Source of the DNA: Leptofilum sp041748655
GTDB lineage: Bacteria > Chloroflexota > Anaerolineae > Promineifilales > Promineifilaceae
Direction: 5' to 3'
Assembly: GCA_041748655.1 (NCBI GenBank)
Contig: JBGTCV010000099.1
Location: 1-64,000, forward strand
DNA: 64,000 nt
The translations under genes were made by a program, and so were the position numbers. This document shows positions 1 through 9,407 of the stretch, piece by piece; the stretch's first letter is position 1, and the number at the start of each line of letters is the position of its first letter. The notes under the pieces are model-generated. The model saw only the letters and a program-made list of their open reading frames with translations, did no database searches and was not told where the DNA came from.

Positions 1-84
1 GTCAAGGTCCATTAACCCCATCGCTTTGGTCAAAGCTTTATGGGCATGCACGTCTTCTAATGTCGCTTCTATACTCTTTGCCAT
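1..84 (-). CDS. Start of a gene running off the left edge (unknown)
   Basis: Reading leftwards from an ATG at position 84, an open frame of 28 codons begins MAKSIEATLEDVHAHKALTK and leaves the window without a stop. It overlaps the last 16 bases of the upstream lipoprotein gene in another frame, as translationally coupled genes often do. There is no strong Shine-Dalgarno sequence in front of it. The fragment is too short to assign to a family. It could equally be a chance open frame. Confidence 0.3.
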   Translation of the reverse strand, partial: MAKSIEATLEDVHAHKALTKAMGLMDLD

Positions 85-653
85 TTTTCGTTTTTGGCCA
101 ATTTTACCACTTCACCACACAAAACCTCAGAGAACCAAAAATCCATGTCCAGGTCATGCTGAAAGACATTATCTTCGGGGATGCCAGCGAAAGTGTAGCT
201 CAGGCGGACGTTGATGGCTCGCAGTTCACCCGTATGGGCCGCACTGAGCCGCTCATTGGGGTCCACCTGGAAGGTGTAACTGGCGAACGGCAGACTCTGG
301 AGACGCTCAAAGAGAGTTTGTTGTTCTTCGTGTAAGGCTGTTCTAAACGTATCCAGATGCCCAGCAATATCACTACTCAATATGGCCTCGGTCTGCCGCC
401 CCAGCATCTGGTTCAACGCCTGGTGTGTGGGGGTTGTCGCCTGTTCGGTAGGGGATGAAACGTCCGCAGCCGGGGTGGTCAGGTCAGCATTAGTTGGGAG
501 CAACTCGGCTTCACTGCCTTCAGTTGGTTGGACAACTGCGGAGACCCCTTCTGTTGTTGGTGATGAGAGGCTGTCCACTTGTCCACTGCAACCAGCCAGC
601 ATCAGGGCAAATATTCCCCAAATCCAAAATAATCGCTTAAATCTTATCATCAT
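69..653 (-). CDS. Lipoprotein of unknown function
   Basis: The 194-residue product starts with positive residues and a hydrophobic stretch that ends in LMLAGC, a lipobox with the lipidated cysteine at about residue 22. This predicts an exported membrane-anchored lipoprotein. A Ser/Thr/Pro-rich linker (about residues 25-75) follows, as is usual for surface lipoproteins. The remaining 120 residues contain charged helical sequence and a C-terminal part with several aromatic residues. I do not recognise a family. Two adjacent Met codons at the start make either possible. Its 3' end overlaps the next minus-strand frame by 16 bases, suggesting an operon continuing out of the window. Confidence 0.7.
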   Translation of the reverse strand: MMIRFKRLFWIWGIFALMLAGCSGQVDSLSSPTTEGVSAVVQPTEGSEAELLPTNADLTTPAADVSSPTEQATTPTHQALNQMLGRQTEAILSSDIAGHLDTFRTALHEEQQTLFERLQSLPFASYTFQVDPNERLSAAHTGELRAINVRLSYTFAGIPEDNVFQHDLDMDFWFSEVLCGEVVKLAKNEKWQRV

Positions 654-730
654 TCTCTCTTGAATTTTGCTGTCAGACTTTCATAGACAATATCTTGGGC
701 TTGATCAACAGACCTGGAAAGTCATATCGT

Positions 731-1105
731 CTAACGGTTGCGTGAGCCGCCGAACGATGCAGGCTCAGAACCCTTGCAAGCTAAAACCAAACTTGGCTTT
801 TTGCGCCGCGTACCCTCCGAATATTGTTCTATACAGTCAAGAATGTCGTTCTGAGAGGGAAGTTCATCTTCTGCTGCTGTAGCGCAATCAATATCGAATG
901 CTTTTCCTGAGATGAATTTCGTGTCTGATTGATCCTCGATGTAGTATTTCGTGGCTTTCAATATATGGAAAGACAACCTGACCGGGGTCGGGGAATTTCG
1001 CCCTGTATGGACCCAGGCGGTTCCATATATCATGAAAATGGGTGAGATAGGCTGAATGACTGACAGCCTATTCCTCCTCAACGGCATGAATTGCCGAATT
1101 GGCAT
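731..1105 (-). other. Doubtful open frame, 124 codons, unknown
   Basis: This open frame lies in a 620-base stretch between the lipoprotein gene and ppgK that otherwise holds nothing recognisable. Its composition is poorer in G+C than the flanking genes. A central part with acidic residues (around AEDELPSQNDILDCIEQYSE) looks protein-like. The first third reads like non-coding sequence, and no ribosome binding site or family resemblance is visible. It may be a remnant of a decayed gene, an acquired small gene, or chance. I give it only so the region is described. Confidence 0.2.
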
Positions 1106-1281
1106 TCAGCAACGAATGCAGGCAGTATAAACGAATCCAGTCTGTTTCTCAAGAAATTTCTGTGTCAAACAAAATTAAGCTAGTGGAAAGAGCTCGCCAA
1201 CCCTAATTACCAATGTCCAAGCCACGCCAGACAATACAACTGCTTTTATTACTCCGGCTCCCCTAGCCTCATCAGCATTGC

Positions 1282-2025
1282 TTAACTGATTTCCGAGGCG
1301 AGAACGGCCGCTCCCACAATCCCCGCCTCGTTGCGCAGCGTCGCAGGTACCAGGCGCGCCCGCGTTTTGATGTAGGGCAAAAATTCAGCGTGCTGCTTGC
1401 TGACGCCGCCACCAATGATGATCAGTTCTGGCGAGAAGAGGAATTCGATATGCTGAAAGTAGGTGTTGAGCCGCTTGCCCCACTGCTGCCAGCTTAAATT
1501 TTCGGCCTCGCGGACGCGCTCGGCGGCCTGGTTTTCGGCATCTTTTTTCTGGTTGCGCAGGTAAAGATGGCCCAGTTCGGTGTTGGGGACCAGACGGCCG
1601 TCTACAAACACCGCACTGCCAATGCCTGTGCCCAGCGTAAAAATCATCACCGTACCATTTTGCCCCTTGCCCGCACCAAAGCGCATCACGGCCACGCCCG
1701 CCACATCGGCATCGTTGGCCAGGGTGACGGGGTAGCCTGTCGCTTCTGCCATCGCCTGCTGGCCAGGGAAGCCCAGCCAATCCTTGTCGATATTGGCCGC
1801 CGAAAAAACCGTGCCGTTGATGACGATGCCGGGCAAGCCTACCCCGATAGGGCCGCTGTAGGCAAAATGATCGACAATTTGTTTAACAACATCAATGACG
1901 GCTGCTGGTTTCGCTGGCTGCGGGGTCGGAATGCGCAGCCGCTCCGTCACCAATTCCCCTTTTTCTGTATCTACCAGCGCCCCTTTAATGCCGCTGCCGC
2001 CAATGTCGATGCCCAGTGTGATCAT
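1282..2025 (-). CDS. ppgK: Polyphosphate glucokinase (ROK family)
   Basis: The enzyme phosphorylates glucose to glucose 6-phosphate, using inorganic polyphosphate (and often ATP) as donor, in the cytoplasm. The 247-residue length fits the compact PPGK group. The N-terminal LGIDIGGSGIKGAL is the ROK phosphate-binding motif. NDADVAG (about residues 103-109) carries the catalytic aspartate. TLGTGIGSA is the second phosphate loop, ELGH lies in the substrate region, and IIIGGGVSK plus RNEAGIVGAA are typical of the C-terminus. It lacks the CXCGXXGCXE zinc motif of many other ROK sugar kinases, as PPGKs do. The gene stands alone ahead of the patatin gene on the same strand. Family assignment is firm; donor preference is inferred. 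Confidence 0.92.
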   Translation of the reverse strand: MITLGIDIGGSGIKGALVDTEKGELVTERLRIPTPQPAKPAAVIDVVKQIVDHFAYSGPIGVGLPGIVINGTVFSAANIDKDWLGFPGQQAMAEATGYPVTLANDADVAGVAVMRFGAGKGQNGTVMIFTLGTGIGSAVFVDGRLVPNTELGHLYLRNQKKDAENQAAERVREAENLSWQQWGKRLNTYFQHIEFLFSPELIIIGGGVSKQHAEFLPYIKTRARLVPATLRNEAGIVGAAVLASEIS

Positions 2026-2091
2026 TGTGTTACCTCCATTTGTTCAGTGGATCAGTTTTCAGTATTCAGCAGGTCAGTCATTGATTACCGT

Positions 2092-2919
2092 TTACTGATT
2101 ACCGATTACCGACAACAGTTCCTCTACTTCCAGTACGGCCGTCTTTCCCGCTGCAATCGCATCATCAATGCGATGAAAATCGAACAGCCCAATAGACCCC
2201 ATGTGGGGCCGCAGCAATACTTCTGGGTGGTAGATGGCCAGATGTTTGTTTAAGGTTTGGGCCGTGATGATGTCTGCCACCACAGACATGATCTGCCACG
2301 TTTTACGCCGCTGCGTCAACGCCAGCGCCTTGGCGATGACGCCGGTAGGGGGTGGACCAGGGTCATCGGGTGTGCCAAAGGGGGACGTGTTGCTCAAGTC
2401 CACGGCAATAACATAAGTCGCCCCGCGTGCCCTGGCAATGTTGAACGGCGTGTTGTTCAGGATGCCGCCGTCGGCCAAAACCATGCCGTCTATTTCGATT
2501 GGAGGGAACAGGATGGGAATAGCGATGGTGGCCAGAACGGCCGTAATCACATCCCCTTCATCCAAAACCACTTCCCGACGGGAAACCAAATCCGAGGTGA
2601 CAATGGAGAGGGGGATGCCCAAATCGGCAAACTTGGGCCTGCCAATGAACGATACCAACAGTTGTTCAAACTTGGTGGCCCCGGTTAAAGCAGGGGCGTG
2701 GGCGGCAAAAGCGTACATCGAACTAATGTTAATGCGCCTGAAGCAGTCGGTTAAATCATCACAGGTTAATCCGGCAGCGTACAATGCGCCAACCAGGCCG
2801 CCAATGCTGGTGCCGGTGATGCGAGACGGCCGTATCCCCAGCCGCTCCAACTCCCGAATAACGCCAATATGGGCCGCGCCCCGTGCGCCGCCGCCACCTA
2901 AAGCCAGGCCGATCTTCAT
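2092..2919 (-). CDS. Patatin-like phospholipase (RssA/NTE type)
   Basis: A 275-residue predicted serine lipid hydrolase. LALGGGGARGAAHIGV at the N-terminus is the oxyanion-hole glycine loop. GTSIGG gives the GXSXG nucleophile at about Ser38. LADGGILNN gives the dyad aspartate in the DG[G/A] motif. These are the catalytic elements of the patatin family, which releases fatty acids from phospholipids or lysophospholipids with a Ser-Asp dyad. There is no signal peptide, so it is probably cytoplasmic or peripherally membrane-bound. The start codon lies two bases beyond the stop of the upstream crotonase gene, so the two are almost certainly cotranscribed, which suggests a shared role in lipid or fatty acid turnover. 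Confidence 0.92.
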   Translation of the reverse strand: MKIGLALGGGGARGAAHIGVIRELERLGIRPSRITGTSIGGLVGALYAAGLTCDDLTDCFRRINISSMYAFAAHAPALTGATKFEQLLVSFIGRPKFADLGIPLSIVTSDLVSRREVVLDEGDVITAVLATIAIPILFPPIEIDGMVLADGGILNNTPFNIARARGATYVIAVDLSNTSPFGTPDDPGPPPTGVIAKALALTQRRKTWQIMSVVADIITAQTLNKHLAIYHPEVLLRPHMGSIGLFDFHRIDDAIAAGKTAVLEVEELLSVIGNQ

Positions 2920-2921
2920 AG

Positions 2922-3713
2922 CTACTTTCCTTTGAATTGAGGCGGCCGTTTCATCATGAAACTTTGCGCTCCTTCCAGAAAATCCTCACTGCTCATCAGC
3001 TGGCTCTGTGCCCAACCTTCCAGCATGAGGCCACGATCAATGTCGCTCAGTCCGTCGATGACCCGCTTGGCCATGCCCACCGCCAGCGGCGCGGCCTGAT
3101 TAATTTCTTCGGCGAGTTCCTCCGCCTTGTGCATTAGCTGGTCGGCGGGCAGCACGTAATTTACAATGCCCCACCGTTCGGCGTAGGCCATATCAAAATG
3201 GCGTCCGGTGAAGATGAGCTCCTTGGCACGGGCGGGGCCAACCAGCCGGGTGAGCCGCGTCGTGCCGCCCACGTCGGGAATGATGCCCAGGCGCGTCTCC
3301 GGCAGCCCCATCTGGGTGCCCTCGGCGGCAATGCGGATGTCGCAGGCCAGCGCCAGCTCCATCGCCAGCCCCAGGCAGTGGCCGTGCAGCAGAGCAATGG
3401 TGGGAATCTCCAGCCGCTCCAGCCGGGTGTGTGCCGCCTGAAAATCATCGGTAATGCTGCGCATGCGCTGCTGCCAGTGGGGGCCGTATTTGCCGGCCAG
3501 CCCCAGCAAGCTGCTCACGTCAATTCCGGCGGAAAACGATTTCCCTTCGCCACGAATGATCACGGTGCGGATGCCGGGGGTGCGATTGGCGGTTTGAACG
3601 GCCGTATCCAACTCCCCAATCAACGCCTCATTCATCGCATTCCGCTTGTCTGGCCGATTGAGAATAATTTCGAAGATTGTGTCCCGCTGCTGTGTTAGCA
3701 CTAACTCACTCAT
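2922..3713 (-). CDS. Enoyl-CoA hydratase/isomerase family protein (crotonase)
   Basis: A 263-residue protein of standard crotonase length. Near the N-terminus, LNRPDKRNAM is followed by an oxyanion-hole region containing SFSAGIDVSSL. GHCLGLAMELALACDIRIAA and GLPETRLGIIPDVGGTTRL carry glutamates at both positions corresponding to the two catalytic Glu residues of mitochondrial enoyl-CoA hydratase. True hydratase activity is therefore possible. The family also contains isomerases, hydrolases and decarboxylases, so the exact acyl-CoA substrate is not settled. The stop lies two bases before the patatin start, indicating one transcription unit. A long imperfect inverted repeat lies just upstream. 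Confidence 0.9.
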   Translation of the reverse strand: MSELVLTQQRDTIFEIILNRPDKRNAMNEALIGELDTAVQTANRTPGIRTVIIRGEGKSFSAGIDVSSLLGLAGKYGPHWQQRMRSITDDFQAAHTRLERLEIPTIALLHGHCLGLAMELALACDIRIAAEGTQMGLPETRLGIIPDVGGTTRLTRLVGPARAKELIFTGRHFDMAYAERWGIVNYVLPADQLMHKAEELAEEINQAAPLAVGMAKRVIDGLSDIDRGLMLEGWAQSQLMSSEDFLEGAQSFMMKRPPQFKGK

Positions 3714-3730
3714 GTACTTCTCCGTTTTTT

Positions 3731-3800
3731 AGTAAAAAGTAAAAAGTGATAAGTGAAAAGTAAGAATCCACTTTTCACTTTTTACTTATCACTTTTCACT
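3731..3800. repeat. Imperfect inverted repeat of AGTAAAAAGT/ACTTTTCACT units
   Basis: Two arms rich in AAAAGT and ACTTTT words face each other across about ten bases between the crotonase start and the peroxidase-like gene. The terminal TGA of the peroxidase-like gene lies inside the repeat. It resembles the other low-complexity intergenic inverted repeats in this window and could form a hairpin on either strand. It is not followed by a clean T-run. Confidence 0.7.
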
Positions 3801-4350
3801 CTGCCTCTTCCAGGCGATACGCCTCCAACTCCACGCCCAGCCCGTCGGCCAGGCGGTTGACAAAGGCATAATACCCCGTCACCTGATTTATATCCAAAAT
3901 TGCGGCGTCGCTAAAGCCCACCTCGCGCAGAGCAAGCACGTCGGCTTCAACCATTTCCCAGGGCGCCAGCGTCAGCTTTTCGGCGTAGGTGAGCATTGCC
4001 CGGTCGGCGGCGCTGAGATTGGCGCTGCGCCAGTGGGTTTTGAGCGCCTCAACCAGCGCCGCATCGTTGGTCAGGCGGAGCAGCCCGGCTCCGTGATGGA
4101 CAATTCAGTAATAGCACTTGTTGGCCGCTGAGGCGACCACGGCAATCATTTCCCGCTGCACCCGGCTCAGGTCCGATTTACCCCGCATGAGGTGGGCGTA
4201 CAGGTCGTAATGGGTGCGCAGCGACTTGGGATTCAGGCTGTGGATGCGCAGAATGTTGTCCACCACGCCAACTGGTTCGATATATTTTTCATACATCGCC
4301 TTAAGCGCCCCGGTCGCTTCTTCCATAGAAATCATCTTAATCCAGGCCAT
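3796..4350 (-). CDS. AhpD-like/peroxidase-related protein, candidate selenoprotein (in-frame UGA at codon 82)
   Basis: Reading from ATG 4350, 81 codons run to a TGA at 4107-4105. The same frame then continues without any frameshift for another 102 codons to a TGA at 3798-3796, giving 184 residues. This is the normal length of the peroxidase-related carboxymuconolactone/AhpD family. The sequence around the UGA is SAANKCYY-UGA-IVHHGAG, so the UGA stands exactly at the second cysteine of the family's CXXCXXXH redox motif, giving CXXU. Residues after it (TNDAALVEALKTHWRSA, then FSDAAILDINQVTGYYAFVN) are the usual C-terminal half. The start has AGGAG seven bases upstream. A six-base-pair hairpin follows the UGA. 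The alternative is a pseudogene with one nonsense change, but the position makes selenocysteine much more likely. Confidence 0.72.
4076..4093 (-). promoter_or_regulatory. Candidate bacterial SECIS hairpin
   Basis: In the mRNA, 11 bases after the UGA codon, CGGAGC pairs perfectly with GCUCCG around a six-base loop CGGGCU. The loop begins 17 bases after the UGA and has G as its second base. Known bacterial SECIS elements are small stem-loops a short distance after the UGA, with a G near the start of the apical loop, so size, spacing and loop all fit. SelB binding is inference. Confidence 0.55.
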
Positions 4351-4367
4351 CTTCCCTCTCCTAAAAA

Positions 4368-4625
4368 TTTACCGCGGAGAACGCAGAGAGCGCAGAGAAA
4401 AACAAATCTGCGAAATCTGTGAAATCTGTGGATTTTATTGATGAAATGTGTGCTGATGATAGCAAAAGTGGGGGAAGGATGCAGGCGGTTGGCAAATTGG
4501 TGCAGCAGGGCCACAATTGGTGTGAAAAATTTTCGCCACAGAGGAAAGAGAGAGACAAGAGGTTTGAACCTATCCTCTTAACTCTCTGTGCCCTCTGTGG
4601 CAAAACTGTAAAATCCCACTGAACC
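4368..4625. repeat. Intergenic low-complexity repeats (CGCAGAGAACGC / CTGCGAAATCTG / CTCTGTGCCCTCTGTGG types)
   Basis: The 290 bases between the divergent peroxidase-like gene and asparaginase hold a run of GCGGAGAACGCAGAGAGCGCAGAG and CTGTGAAATCTGTGG words. A second block has facing CCACAGAGG and CCTCTGTGG arms (about 4538-4605). Similar words recur upstream of several genes (for example 20028-20085, 47239-47305 and 57922-57965), so they are a dispersed repeat family and not coding sequence. Confidence 0.7.
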
Positions 4626-4639
4626 GAGGATGCACAACC

Positions 4640-5662
4640 ATGTCTAAAAAAGTTTATATCGCCTACACGGGGGGCACCATTGGGATGCAGCGAGTAGACG
4701 GCCGTTACCAACCCATCCCCAATTTTCTCCAACGCCTCATGGCCGACAACCCCGCCTTCCACCACCCGGAGCTGCCCCAGTTCACCATCCACCAGTACGA
4801 TCCGCTGCTCGATTCGCCCAACATGACCCCCGGTGACTGGTCCCGCATCGCCACCGACATCTGCGACCACTACGATGACTACGACGGTTTCATCGTCCTG
4901 CACGGCACCGACACGATGGCCTACACCGCTTCGGCGCTGGCCTTCATGCTGGACGGACTGGGCAAGCCGGTCATCTGCACCGGCTCACAAATTCCGCTGT
5001 GCGAAATTCGCAACGACGCCCAGGAAAACCTGATCGACGCCCTGATTTTGGCCGCCAATTATCCCATTCCAGAGGTCTGTCTGCTGTTTCACAGCCAGCT
5101 TTTCCGCGGCTGTCGCGTGGTGAAGGTGGACGCCGATGGCTTTGATGCCTTTGAGTCGCCCAACTGCCCACCGCTGGCCACGCTGGGGATTGCTGTGGAG
5201 GTGAATTGGGGCTTGGTGAAACGGCCGTCTCTCCCCCTCTCCCCCATCAACCTGCAAACCATCCGCGAACCAGGCGAAGTGGGCGCTTTGCGACTCTACC
5301 CCGGCATGTCCGCCCGCATTCTGGAAAATGTGCTCCAGCCGCCGCTGCGCGGCCTGGTGCTGGAGACGTATGGCGCGGGCAACGCCCCCACCCACGATCC
5401 CGCTTTTTTAGATGTGCTGGCCGCCGCCATCAAACGCGGCGTGGTGATTGTGGACTGCACCCAATGCCTGCGCGGCACGGTGGACCTGAGCAAATACGCC
5501 ACCGGCTCCGCCCTGGCCGAGATCGGCCTGCTCAGCGGCTACGACATGACGGCCGAAGCCGCCCTGACCAAACTGGCCTACCTGCTCAGCATCGAGCCGG
5601 ACATTGAGGTGGTGAAAGTGAGGATGCAGCAAAGTTTAAGGGGAGAGCTGACGCGATCGTAG
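4640..5662 (+). CDS. ansA: L-asparaginase, type I (cytoplasmic)
   Basis: Converts L-asparagine to aspartate and ammonia. The 340-residue protein has no signal peptide and begins SKKVYIAYTGGTIGM, containing the first catalytic threonine motif (TGGTIG). The second, FIVLHGTDTMAYTASAL, carries the HGTDT threonine-aspartate-lysine region near residue 90. ICTGSQIPL follows, as in AnsA of enteric bacteria. Length and the extended C-terminal domain match cytosolic type I enzymes rather than the exported type II enzymes. The gene lies upstream of an ABC efflux set on the same strand, separated by about 200 bases that include low-complexity repeats, so it is probably a separate transcription unit. Confidence 0.93.
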   Translation: MSKKVYIAYTGGTIGMQRVDGRYQPIPNFLQRLMADNPAFHHPELPQFTIHQYDPLLDSPNMTPGDWSRIATDICDHYDDYDGFIVLHGTDTMAYTASALAFMLDGLGKPVICTGSQIPLCEIRNDAQENLIDALILAANYPIPEVCLLFHSQLFRGCRVVKVDADGFDAFESPNCPPLATLGIAVEVNWGLVKRPSLPLSPINLQTIREPGEVGALRLYPGMSARILENVLQPPLRGLVLETYGAGNAPTHDPAFLDVLAAAIKRGVVIVDCTQCLRGTVDLSKYATGSALAEIGLLSGYDMTAEAALTKLAYLLSIEPDIEVVKVRMQQSLRGELTRS

Positions 5663-5863
5663 GCAACTTTGCAACCCCTTTTTGATAATCCCGTACTGTG
5701 CGGAGAGCAACGGCCGTTTCCAATCCACCCAATTCCCAAGCCAACCTGTCACATCGGCGGCGGCAGCGGTGTTAGACCGAATGGCATCGCGTCATCAGCG
5801 CACGACGGACATCGGCCGATGACCCAATTACCAAATTACACAATGACTCAATTACCCAATCTT

Positions 5864-6550
<687 letters not shown>

Positions 6551-6616
6551 TTACCCAATTACTTAATTGCGTTCTGTAATTAAGTAATTGAGTAATTGCG
6601 TAATTTTTTACACGCT

Positions 6617-9403
6617 ATGGTACTCAAATACGTCCTCAAAAATTTTCAGCGGCGCAAGGTGCGCACGTTGCTCATGGTGCTGTCGCTGCTGGTAAGCACC
6701 GGCCTCATCGTGGCCATGAGCGCCACGGTGGAAACAATTCGCCAATCCAATGTGGAACTGATCGCTTCCGGCGTGGGGCGCTACGATCTCACCGTGGCCA
6801 AAACCGACATCAGCTCAGAGCCGTTTGTGGAGGTGGATCGGGTCAGCCAGGTGATGCTGGCGGCCGATCCGAACATTACGGCCGTTTACCCCCGTATCCA
6901 ATCCATCGTCGAAATGTCCGGCAACGGGGAGCAGGCCAACGGCTGGCTCGTCGCCCTGGATTCTAGCGTCGATGATGTGGGTTTCATTGATGTAGTCGAA
7001 GGGGAATATGAACTGGGTGGCAACGGAGCGGCCGTTTTGGAAGCCACCGCCAACGCCTTTGGCCTGAAAGTTGGCGACACTATGGATGTTTCCTACAGCT
7101 TCCCCCAACCTCGCGAAGAAGGCCGCCCCGAAACAGTGGGCAGCAGCCAGCAGCGCACCACTGCCCGCTTCACCGTCAATGCCATTGTGCGGCAAGATGG
7201 CGTGGCCGACGCGGGCGTGCGGGACGGCCTCATCATCGATCTGGCCGATGCCCAGAGCTGGCTGGGGCTGGCGGGTCGCGCCGACCGGATCATTGGCCTG
7301 GTCGATTCCCGCCTGTACGAGGCGCGGGATTCTGAAGCCGCTGCCCTCAGCGTGCGCGATGTGGCGTCCAACGTGCAGGCCGCCCTGGGCCAAGATTACC
7401 GCTACAGTCTGGATAAAGCCCTCATTTTGGATCAAAGTGCCCAGGCATTTCTGATTTTGCAAGCCCTCATCAACACCTACGGCCTGATGGCTCTGGGCGT
7501 GGTGGGGCTGCTGGTACACACGCTGGTGATGACCAATGTGCAGGAGCAAAAGCGGGAAATGGCGATTTTGCGCATTTTGGGCAGCCAGCAGCGCTACCTC
7601 TTTACCCTGGTCATTGGCGAAGTGGCCGTCATTGGGCTGATCGGCATTGGGTTCGGCGTCTTTTTGGGGCAGCTGATTACCATCTACGGCGTTGTGCCGT
7701 TTATCACCTTCCAACTTAGCCAATCTGGCCTGGTGGCCCGGCTGCAGCCTGCTGTGAGCATTACGGCCGTTCTGCCCGCCATCATTTCCGCCACGGTGGT
7801 GCTCTTTTTAAGCACCCTCAAACCGGCCCGCGACGCGGCCAACACCAAGGTGATGCACGCCATCAACCCCGGCGCGGCCGACAATTTGCAGCTGGAAGAT
7901 TTGGCCGGGCTGCGGGAGCGCAAGCCAAGCGGCCGTATGTTCTTCATCGGCCTCATCCTCATGTTTGTGGTGTTGATGACCGTGGGGCTGGATGTCGTTT
8001 CCTCTCTGGGCAATCCGGCGGCAGAGGCCACCATTATTTTGATGGCTGTCTTAATGATGGTAGTTGGCGTCGGCTTCATCTTCTTTATTACCACCGTGCC
8101 GTTTGAGCGGCTCATTTTGTTCCTCACCGGGCTCATCCTGCCCCGGCTGACCTACTTTGCCAAGCGCAACGTGGGGCGCAACCAGGCACGCAATACGCTC
8201 ATTTCGCTGCTGGTGCTGTTCAGCGGCGTGCTGCCCAGCTTTTTGGCCACCCAAAGCGCCATCAGCAACGTCAACCTGGAATCCGATGTGCGGCTGAACG
8301 CCGGGGCTCCGGTGGAGATAGCGGTTTTTGGCGGCTTTGGCAGCAGCGCCGACGCATCGCTTAATCGGCTGAAGCCAAGTTTTATTGAGGATGAGCTGCT
8401 GGCCATTCCTGGCATGGAGCAGGCGGTGGGGTTGACGTATGGCTACGGCACCCGCATCAGTGATCCGGTGGGAATGCGCAGCGGCTCGGTTTCGTTAATT
8501 GGGGTAGACGGCCGTCTCAACAACGTCCTCTTCGCCGATCTGATTGAATTTGCTGGCGGTGGCCCGGAAGCGCTGGACCAGATTTTGGCCGACGACAGCG
8601 CCATCGTCATCAGCGAAGGGTTGGCGGCGGGGCTGGCGGTGCCGCTGGGCGGCATTGTGAAAATCACCGGAGCGGGGCTGGACCACGTAGAAGAGCTGCG
8701 CGTGGTGGGCATCGCCCGCACCATTCCCGGCTTTAGCTCCATCAACCGGGTGCGGGCGCAGGGGATGGGCGGCAGCAGCGTCTTCATCTCCATCGACGCC
8801 TTCCGCCGCCTGACCAACGACCCGCTGCTGCCGCTGCCCGCGCCGGATGAGCCGATCCTCGACCGCATTTTGGCTACCACGGCTGCCGAGGCCGATCCGT
8901 TTGCCGTCTCTTCGGAGATGACCAACCGGTTTAGCCTGAAGTACAGCATCTTTACCCAAATTGTGGACGTGCGGCTGGAGCAGGCGCGCACCAGCCGGGC
9001 GCAGGAGCAGGCATTTTTGCTGGTGCTGACGGTGATTAGTTTTACAACGGCCGTTTTCGGCGTCTTTGCCGTCATTTATGTGACGATTTATGCGCGGCGG
9101 CTGGAAATTGGCATGATGAAAGCGATTGGCACGCGCACCCGCGAGCTGACCGGGATGCTCATTGTGGAAGCAATTGCTATGACGCTGAGCGCGGCCCTGG
9201 CGGGCATTACCGCCGGGGCAACGATGGGCTACCTGTTTGCCTACCTGGACAATTTAACGGCACAGCGGCCCATGCAGTTTGCCATCGACACGACGGTGAT
9301 GCCCTTTGTGGTGATTATGGTGGTACTGGCCTCTATCTTGGGCGCGGCTTTTTCCGCCCGGCGCATCGTCAAGAAACGCGCCGTCGAAATTTTAAGAATG
9401 TAA
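6617..9403 (+). CDS. FtsX-like ABC transporter permease (large, two FtsX domains)
   Basis: A 928-residue permease. I choose ATG 6617 (MVLKYVLKNFQRRKVRTLLM) because this is the usual permease N-terminus; an ATG seven codons earlier lies in the intergenic repeat. An N-terminal membrane anchor and a large extracytoplasmic MacB-type domain (about residues 40-270) precede three membrane segments around 280-420, with QEQKREMAILRILGSQ as the FtsX coupling motif. A central pair of helices, a second extracytoplasmic domain and a C-terminal FtsX domain (RRLEIGMMKAIGTRTREL) complete it. The double layout resembles LolC/E-type or lipid-export permeases. It sits between its ATPase and an adaptor, and its substrate is unknown. 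Confidence 0.92.
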   Translation: MVLKYVLKNFQRRKVRTLLMVLSLLVSTGLIVAMSATVETIRQSNVELIASGVGRYDLTVAKTDISSEPFVEVDRVSQVMLAADPNITAVYPRIQSIVEMSGNGEQANGWLVALDSSVDDVGFIDVVEGEYELGGNGAAVLEATANAFGLKVGDTMDVSYSFPQPREEGRPETVGSSQQRTTARFTVNAIVRQDGVADAGVRDGLIIDLADAQSWLGLAGRADRIIGLVDSRLYEARDSEAAALSVRDVASNVQAALGQDYRYSLDKALILDQSAQAFLILQALINTYGLMALGVVGLLVHTLVMTNVQEQKREMAILRILGSQQRYLFTLVIGEVAVIGLIGIGFGVFLGQLITIYGVVPFITFQLSQSGLVARLQPAVSITAVLPAIISATVVLFLSTLKPARDAANTKVMHAINPGAADNLQLEDLAGLRERKPSGRMFFIGLILMFVVLMTVGLDVVSSLGNPAAEATIILMAVLMMVVGVGFIFFITTVPFERLILFLTGLILPRLTYFAKRNVGRNQARNTLISLLVLFSGVLPSFLATQSAISNVNLESDVRLNAGAPVEIAVFGGFGSSADASLNRLKPSFIEDELLAIPGMEQAVGLTYGYGTRISDPVGMRSGSVSLIGVDGRLNNVLFADLIEFAGGGPEALDQILADDSAIVISEGLAAGLAVPLGGIVKITGAGLDHVEELRVVGIARTIPGFSSINRVRAQGMGGSSVFISIDAFRRLTNDPLLPLPAPDEPILDRILATTAAEADPFAVSSEMTNRFSLKYSIFTQIVDVRLEQARTSRAQEQAFLLVLTVISFTTAVFGVFAVIYVTIYARRLEIGMMKAIGTRTRELTGMLIVEAIAMTLSAALAGITAGATMGYLFAYLDNLTAQRPMQFAIDTTVMPFVVIMVVLASILGAAFSARRIVKKRAVEILRM

Positions 9404-9407
9404 AGCT

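Noticed and set aside
3796..4350. Reading the peroxidase-like gene as two separate genes or a frameshift
   Set aside because: The two parts lie in the same frame with no shift, and together they give the normal family length. The downstream part has no ribosome binding site for its internal ATG.
5669..5863. 65-codon N-terminal extension of the efflux ATPase
   Set aside because: The segment contains ATTACC intergenic repeat words and no family-like sequence; ABC ATPases of this class begin near MSEPIIIVDN.
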